Shown here in pieces: positions 6,965-10,736 of a stretch of DNA of 10,736 nucleotides (positions are counted from its first letter, which is position 1; every line of letters starts with the position of its first letter). The DNA is from an uncultured Methanofollis sp. Its GTDB lineage: Archaea; Halobacteriota; Methanomicrobia; Methanomicrobiales; Methanofollaceae. A program made the position numbers and the translations under genes. Where the stretch lies: NCBI RefSeq assembly GCF_937919355.1, contig NZ_CALFSA010000159.1, forward strand, positions 1 to 10,736. Direction: 5' to 3'. Under the pieces are notes generated by a model that worked only from the letters and a program-made list of their open reading frames with translations, was not told where the DNA came from and did not search any database.

Positions 6965-7566
6965 TCAGGATCGGCGGTGTCCTTGTCTCTCCCGGCGAGG
7001 GCGGGGTGTATGGCGAGAGGATGATCGACGGTTACCGCGTCTGGGACCCGTACCGCTCCAAACTTGCGGCCTATGCCCTCCTCGGCGGGGAGAGGGACCT
7101 TGCCCCGGAGATGCGGGTCCTCTACCTCGGGGCGGCGAACGGCACCACTGTCTCCCATGTCGCCGACTATGTCGAGGTGGTCTACGCGGTGGAGTTTGCG
7201 CCGCGGCCGATGCAGGACCTCATCGAGGTCTGCCGCCACCGGAAAAACATCGTCCCGATCATGGCCGACGCCGGTCGGCCAGAACTCTATGCCGGGATCG
7301 TCGAGGAGGTCGACCTCCTGTATCAGGACGTCGCCCAGCCCGACCAGGTGGCGATCGCCCTGCGGAACGTCCCCTTCCTCAGGCCGGGAGGCACCCTCAT
7401 GCTCATGCTCAAGACGCGGAGCGTGGACGTGAGGTTGAGCCCGCAGGACGTCGCCGATGAAGCGGTCAGGGCACTCGAAGAGGGCGGCATGCGCGTGACC
7501 GAGGTGCTCTGGCTCGAACCCTACCACCGCGACCATGCGGCGATCATCTGCGAAGCCATCAAATAA
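6961..7566 (+). CDS. flpA: FlpA: fibrillarin-like rRNA/tRNA 2'-O-methyltransferase
   Basis: The catalytic subunit of box C/D RNPs, transferring methyl from S-adenosylmethionine to ribose 2'-OH at guide-directed sites. The 201-residue Rossmann-fold protein has SAM motif I LYLGAANGTTVSHV (54-67), the acidic residue in YAVEFAPRP (E78), MADAGRPE with D103, YQDVAQPDQ with D123, and LMLKTRSVDV with K151. The N-terminal part contains GYRVWDPYRSKLAA, a fibrillarin signature. The length is a little below the usual ~210-230. The ATG at 6961 overlaps the nop5 stop and is preceded by GGGGTGAGG. The nop5-flpA order and coupling are conserved across archaea. Confidence 0.95.
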   Translation: MIRIGGVLVSPGEGGVYGERMIDGYRVWDPYRSKLAAYALLGGERDLAPEMRVLYLGAANGTTVSHVADYVEVVYAVEFAPRPMQDLIEVCRHRKNIVPIMADAGRPELYAGIVEEVDLLYQDVAQPDQVAIALRNVPFLRPGGTLMLMLKTRSVDVRLSPQDVADEAVRALEEGGMRVTEVLWLEPYHRDHAAIICEAIK

Positions 7567-7587
7567 GATCTCCCCCATCTCTTCTTC

Positions 7588-8310
7588 ATGGGCAGATTCC
7601 TCTTCAACCCCTTCAGCATCCTCATGGTGGCGTTTCTCTTCGTCGCCCTGCTGCTGCTGATCCCCCTCCTCTTCCTGAGCCTCATCGGTTCGGCATTTGC
7701 AAAACTTGGTTTCCCCCCCGGGGCCGTTATCCTGCTCCTCATCCTCACCCTTGTCGGGAGTCTCGTCAATATCCCGGTGACGACGGTGCAGGCCGGGCCT
7801 GTGCGGATGGAAAAGGAGTTCAGCCCCTTCTACGGGTGGGTCTACCGTATCCCCGAGGTGGCGCCGGAGACGGTCGTCGCCATCAATGTCGGCGGCGCCC
7901 TGATCCCTCTCCTGATCTCCCTGTACCTCATGTATGAGTCTGTGGTCGTCTCCGGGGGTTTCACGGTCCTTGCCCTCGCCCTGGTCGGGGTCGCGGTCGT
8001 CACCGCCGTGACGCACCATGTGGCCCGCCCTGTCCCGGGCCTCGGCATCGCCACCCCTTTCTTCGTCCCGCCCCTCGTTGCGCTCGTGACCGCGCTCGTC
8101 CTTGCCGGTTTCGCCGGGAGTCCTGAGGCGGCGGTGATCGCCGCACCGGTCATCGCCTACATCTCGGGCACCCTCGGCACACTCATCGGCGCCGACCTCC
8201 TCAACCTCGGCCACCTCGGTGAACTGGGCGCGCCGATGGTGAGCATTGGCGGCGCTGGTACCTTCGATGGCGTCTTCCTCTCCGGCGTGCTTGCGGCTTT
8301 CCTGGCGTGA
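7588..8310 (+). CDS. DUF1614 family integral membrane protein
   Basis: A 240-residue protein with about six hydrophobic segments (roughly 10-34, 42-62, 98-118, 122-143, 155-178, 180-205). The GSLVNIPV segment after the second helix, a conserved-looking AINVGGALIPLL, and a glycine-rich end (GTLGTLIGADLLNLGHLGE, then SIGGAGTFDGVFL) match my memory of DUF1614 proteins of methanogens and other anaerobes. The function of that family is unknown. The ATG at 7588 lies 21 bp after the flpA stop. No SD sequence is visible, so the start is less certain; ATG 7624 is a later alternative inside the first helix. Close spacing suggests read-through from nop5-flpA. Confidence 0.75.
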   Translation: MGRFLFNPFSILMVAFLFVALLLLIPLLFLSLIGSAFAKLGFPPGAVILLLILTLVGSLVNIPVTTVQAGPVRMEKEFSPFYGWVYRIPEVAPETVVAINVGGALIPLLISLYLMYESVVVSGGFTVLALALVGVAVVTAVTHHVARPVPGLGIATPFFVPPLVALVTALVLAGFAGSPEAAVIAAPVIAYISGTLGTLIGADLLNLGHLGELGAPMVSIGGAGTFDGVFLSGVLAAFLA

Positions 8311-8477
8311 GGGGGGATCTCCGATTATTTTTCGGCGGCGGCAAACCCGGGCAGTCCGGTGTACTCTCTTCGTGTGGGACATTATCGGGTAATTCTCATA
8401 ATAGAAGGCAATACGATGGTTATCGCCGATATTGGGGTCGGGAACCGGAATAAAATCTGCCGGAAATACTGATCTCT
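8311..8477. other. Intergenic, no gene recognised
   Basis: 167 bp between the DUF1614 gene and the decayed gene. A short T-rich stretch (ATTATTTTT, around 8323-8333) follows the DUF1614 stop and could end that transcript. Nothing else is supported. Confidence 0.4.
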
Positions 8478-9072
8478 TTACGCCCGGTACTTCCTGGGCA
8501 GTGCGTCGAAGACCGGCACCTGCTCCGCGTAGAAACGCGGGTCGTTTTTCGTGTACTCATGGTTGGTCTCGATTTTCAGGTGCGCCGCGATAAAGGGGAC
8601 CACTGTCGAGAAGTCGAGTCCTCCGGGTGGTCGATGGGGAGATGTTCGTCGGTGACCGGTCCCCTCCTGCTGTTCGAGAGGTGAATGAGACCGGGGGAGG
8701 TGCCGCCCCGCGTCGTGGAGGACAGTTCTTTCCGCGCCCGTGACGTCCACCGCCTCGACGGTCAGGGCGATGGCCTCCTCCATCCACATCTCGATCTCCG
8801 CGGGAGGACGGTCGTCGTGGGCCGTCGGTGCGCAGGGGTTCACGCTGTGGCCGTGGTGAGGAGGGTGCGTGGATGACGATGGGAGACGCCGGCGTCCGGG
8901 ATTGCATCAATCCGTACCCTGAATATATTCCTCTCCGCCGGGATCACCCGGACCTGCACATGGTTGATCCGCCCCTCCCCGTGCATGGCGGCGCGGGTGG
9001 AGAATGTCTTTTGATCGTCGGAACCCCCCCTGCGCCGGTGCGGTACGGCCTTCCCCTGCCGGAGAATAGCAT
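8478..9072 (-). pseudogene. Decayed gene, probable TIM-barrel sugar phosphate isomerase/epimerase (AP-endonuclease-2 family)
   Basis: Protein-like segments occur in order on the minus strand, but in shifting frames. A possible start MLFSGRGRPYRTG is at 9072. Then QKTFSTRAAMHGEG through RIDAIPDAGV (about 9013-8885), PIVIHAP (8883-8863), HHGHSVNPCAPTAHDDR through RTVLHDAGRH (8858-~8703), PGLIHLSNSRRGPVTDEHLP (8696-~8631) and GLDFSTVVPFIAAHL through PRKYRA-stop (8621-8478). IVIHAP/HHGH, VLHDAG and IHLSNSRRGP..DEHLP resemble strand ends of xylose-isomerase-like TIM barrels. At least four frame changes are needed. The total of ~198 codons is short of the usual ~250, and a middle part seems missing between VLHDAG and GLIHLSN. 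The family call is from motif memory; the broken state is clear from the sequence. Confidence 0.65.
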
Positions 9073-9103
9073 CCGCTTGGAAAGAAGTGTTTTCAAAAAG
9101 GAG

Positions 9104-9176
9104 TAGCCCGGAGCAGATTCGAACTGCTGTCGGAGGATCCAGAGTCCCCCATGATTGACCGCTACACTACCGGGCT
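9104..9176 (-). tRNA. tRNA-Gln(CTG)
   Basis: 73 nt on the minus strand. The acceptor stem is AGCCCGG/CCGGGCT with discriminator A. The D-arm region is GTGTAGCGGTCAATCAT. The anticodon stem GGGGA/TCCTC (one G-T pair) closes the loop CTCTGGA, giving anticodon CTG (Gln). The T arm is AGCAG-TTCGAAT-CTGCT. No CCA is encoded. It lies between thyA and the decayed gene, all on the same strand. Confidence 0.94.
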
Positions 9177-9216
9177 ATGCGCCTTATTCTGTTTTTCTTT
9201 ACAGTAGAAAAAGGTG

Positions 9217-9239
9217 ACGGTCGGGTTCAGACCGACCGT
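9217..9239 (-). terminator. Hairpin plus T-run at the end of thyA
   Basis: An 8-bp perfect inverted repeat (ACGGTCGG 9217-9224, CCGACCGT 9232-9239) with a 7-nt loop contains the thyA stop codon (9229-9227). On the minus strand it is followed after three bases by a run of five T (about 9208-9212). This resembles an intrinsic terminator placed between thyA and tRNA-Gln. Archaeal termination depends mainly on T-runs, so the hairpin itself may instead define the mRNA 3' end. Confidence 0.5.
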
Positions 9240-9952
9240 GCCCGCGGGCACTTGCCGCAGGCGCGGCAGACTTCGGGTATCGGGGTTATCTCCGTCCCGT
9301 TCTGGCAGAATGGGGGGATATCGTTGGAGTCCCTGACAAAGTAGATGTGCGGCACCAGGGAGATGTGGGTGTAGGCCCCGCAGGGGAGACCGAGGGCGTC
9401 CGCGATCATCTTCTGGAGGTGCGCGAGCGCGAACATGTTCGCCCCGGCCGCGGAGAGCATGTCGTTACTCCGGAAGACCACCTTCATCAGGAGTTTCCCG
9501 TCCCGCACCACGCACTGGACCAGCTGGAGGCAGGGGCAGTCGTGGAGGCCCTCGTCCACCGGTGGGTTCCAGGTGACGGCGACGGCCCGCCTGCTCTCCG
9601 GGGCCTCGCGGAGTTTCTGTATAATGTACTCGATCTGGTCGGCGTGGACGCCGGTCCCCTCCCTTGCCAGGCCCTGCCCCCAGTCGCAGAGTCTGCTGTG
9701 GTAGTCGTACTCGAAGACAGCGTCTGAACCGTGGAGGAGGGCGTCGGCATAGGAGTCCAGGAACCGGCGCTGAAAGCGCGAGTGCCCGCTCGCCATCGGT
9801 TCGGTGAAGGGGTCGTCGACGGTGACCGCCGTCTCCTCGAACTCCACCGTCGCCTCACCGTCTTCCGTCTCAATGACGTACCCCTTCTCCAGGATCATCT
9901 TCACCACAAGTTCATGCGCCCGCCCCAGGGTGGGGGCCCGGATCACTCTCAT
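9227..9952 (-). CDS. thyA: Methanogen-type thymidylate synthase (ThyA family)
   Basis: Makes dTMP from dUMP; the methanogen enzymes are thought to draw the one-carbon unit from the methanopterin pool. The 241-residue protein keeps the ThyA active site: nucleophile C141 in CPCLQLVQC with Q146 five residues on, phosphate/uracil-site RSNDMLSAAGANMFALA (R161, S162, D164, N172), and HIY (202-204). The N-terminal region differs from bacterial ThyA. An unusual C-terminal cysteine set follows (C216, then CRACGKC with C229, C232, C235), which could bind a metal or cluster. The ATG at 9952-9950 is chosen because homology-like sequence begins at MRVIRAP. The frame is open for another 55 codons upstream, but those look non-coding. 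No SD sequence is visible. An inverted repeat plus T-run ends the gene. Confidence 0.9.
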   Translation of the reverse strand: MRVIRAPTLGRAHELVVKMILEKGYVIETEDGEATVEFEETAVTVDDPFTEPMASGHSRFQRRFLDSYADALLHGSDAVFEYDYHSRLCDWGQGLAREGTGVHADQIEYIIQKLREAPESRRAVAVTWNPPVDEGLHDCPCLQLVQCVVRDGKLLMKVVFRSNDMLSAAGANMFALAHLQKMIADALGLPCGAYTHISLVPHIYFVRDSNDIPPFCQNGTEITPIPEVCRACGKCPRARSV

Positions 9953-10140
9953 GGAGAAGAGTAGGCAGGCAGGGTTACTGAAGATTGTGTCTTTGCTCCC
10001 TGACCTGCCCCCGTTGCGTGTGGAGCGGTCGGCGTTTGCGGGCTTGATGGTATGATTTCGGAGGATCAGCAAAGAATTTGAAATTACAGCCTGTTCGGAG
10101 CGTCTGACGGGCGTCACCCCTTCCGCGCAACCACAAAGGA
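9953..10140. other. Divergent intergenic region between thyA and the S-layer-like gene
   Basis: It contains the upstream sequence of thyA (minus strand), where I see no convincing TATA box, and the region leading to the TATA element of the S-layer-like gene. The minus-strand frame upstream of the thyA ATG is open but does not look coding. Confidence 0.4.
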
Positions 10141-10148
10141 TATATTAA
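10141..10148 (+). promoter_or_regulatory. Putative TATA box of the S-layer-like gene
   Basis: TATATTAA follows the purine-rich AAAGGA, a BRE-like context. This predicts a transcription start near 10167-10172 and a leader of about 100 nt before the ATG at 10271. A second candidate, GTATATT at about 10169-10175, would give a leader of about 70 nt. Confidence 0.5.
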
Positions 10149-10209
10149 GTGTTACACTAATAATGTCGTATATTCCGGCAATCGGAGTATTGGGCATGGT
10201 GAACCCGTA

Positions 10210-10225
10210 TTCGACGCGTGTCGAA
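10210..10225 (+). promoter_or_regulatory. Stem-loop in the 5' leader of the S-layer-like gene
   Basis: TTCGAC (10210-10215) and GTCGAA (10220-10225) form a perfect 6-bp stem with the 4-nt loop GCGT. A wider, weaker pairing (GGTGA near 10198 with TCACC near 10241) could enclose it. It lies upstream of the strong SD sequence AAAGGAGG (10257-10264). Such a structure could stabilise the mRNA or control access to the SD. Confidence 0.45.
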
Positions 10226-10270
10226 ACCGGTTTGTTGTGCTCACCACGTTTACGCTAAAGGAGGAATTGC

Positions 10271-10736
10271 ATGAAGAGTACATCTAAGATGATGGTCGTT
10301 GCCGCCGTCTTCCTTGTAGCCGCCGCCATGCTTGTCATGCCGGCCACTGCGAGAGAGAACGTTCCCGGCGTTGCCGCAGGGCAGACCGTCTTTCTCTATG
10401 AAGAGAACCTGAACCTCTCGGCCCTCACTCCAGCAGGTGCCGAGAATTTCACGCTTGTTCACTTCACGAACGATGACACCGACTCCGGTGTCGCTGTGGA
10501 TATCGATGTTAACGACCCGAAGGATGTCGACCTTATGGAAGCTATTGCTTCAAAGGTTGGCAGCAACACCGGGCGTTACTTCGTGAACGATAAGGCCGGC
10601 CAGTACATCTACATCAAGAAGCCGGCTGTCCAGCTGAAGCCGGTCCTTGCCGACTCCCACTCCGACTCGATCGATGGGAAAACCGTCTCCTCGAGTGCGC
10701 AGATTGCCTTCCAGCTGATCGCGCCCGATGTCGGTG
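10271..10736 (+). CDS. Secreted DUF3821/S-layer-like protein (N-terminal part, runs off the window)
   Basis: 155 residues are visible before the window ends. It starts with a typical signal peptide: MKSTSK, a hydrophobic core to about residue 23, and a likely cleavage after PATA (residue 27). The mature start (GVAAGQTVFLYEENLNLSAL) resembles the repeated beta-rich DUF3821-type domain found in large S-layer-like surface proteins of Methanomicrobiales. This is recognition from memory, not a search. A later GRYFVNDKAGQYIYIKKPAV fits the same domain. The ATG at 10271 has a strong SD sequence (AAAGGAGG, 10257-10264) and a ~100-nt leader, unlike the apparently leaderless genes nearby, suggesting high expression. 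The protein probably sits outside the membrane as an envelope or adhesion component. Confidence 0.75.
   Translation, partial: MKSTSKMMVVAAVFLVAAAMLVMPATARENVPGVAAGQTVFLYEENLNLSALTPAGAENFTLVHFTNDDTDSGVAVDIDVNDPKDVDLMEAIASKVGSNTGRYFVNDKAGQYIYIKKPAVQLKPVLADSHSDSIDGKTVSSSAQIAFQLIAPDVG

Noticed and set aside
6793..8382. Long minus-strand open frame opposite flpA and the DUF1614 gene
   Set aside because: Shadow frame: highly charged His/Asp/Glu/Arg-rich sequence. The plus strand carries all the conserved motifs.
8416..8472. Possible 18-residue ORF (ATG at 8416) before the decayed gene
   Set aside because: No clear SD sequence, no recognisable motif, and such short frames are expected by chance.
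9953..10117. N-terminal extension of thyA to an ATG at 10117
   Set aside because: The added 55 residues look non-coding and would overlap the upstream regulatory region; ThyA-like sequence begins at 9952.

Overview
This window looks like chromosome from a GC-rich methanogenic archaeon, most likely order Methanomicrobiales (Methanofollis/Methanoculleus-like; the genus is inference). Reasons: archaeal-type RNA-modification proteins (Cbf5, Nop5, fibrillarin FlpA), a methanogen-type thymidylate synthase, a secreted protein start resembling the S-layer-like proteins of this order, tRNA genes without encoded CCA, and several genes with a TATA-like element but no Shine-Dalgarno (SD) sequence, as for leaderless archaeal transcripts.

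Layout. 1-108 (+) is the tail of an unidentified gene. 144-2003 (+) holds two tandem MscS-type mechanosensitive channel genes that share a 303-bp identical central tract. The second gene ends inside the 3' end of a convergent tRNA-Ser(GGA) gene (1998-2081, -). 2123-3730 (-) is one continuous reading frame with uroporphyrinogen-III synthase (HemD) followed by the tRNA/rRNA pseudouridine synthase Cbf5, with no stop codon between them. 3816-5024 (+) is a TctA-like (DUF112) permease, divergent from hemD. 5121-6047 (-) is a CaCA-family Na+/Ca2+ antiporter, divergent from 6119-7566 (+), the Nop5-FlpA pair of the box C/D RNP. A DUF1614 membrane protein follows (7588-8310, +). 8478-9072 (-) is a decayed gene with at least four frame changes, probably a TIM-barrel sugar phosphate isomerase/epimerase. 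tRNA-Gln(CTG) is at 9104-9176 (-), a methanogen-type thymidylate synthase at 9227-9952 (-), and the start of a secreted DUF3821/S-layer-like protein runs from 10271 (+) off the window.

Most of this is housekeeping: RNA modification (Cbf5 for H/ACA, Nop5 and FlpA for C/D), tetrapyrrole synthesis (HemD, supplying F430, cobamides and siroheme), dTMP synthesis, ion and osmotic homeostasis, and the cell envelope. I see no CRISPR, defence system or mobile element. The points most worth checking are the HemD-Cbf5 fusion frame, the homogenised MscS pair, the N-terminally shortened Nop5, the cysteine-rich tail of the thymidylate synthase, and the structured leader of the S-layer-like gene.
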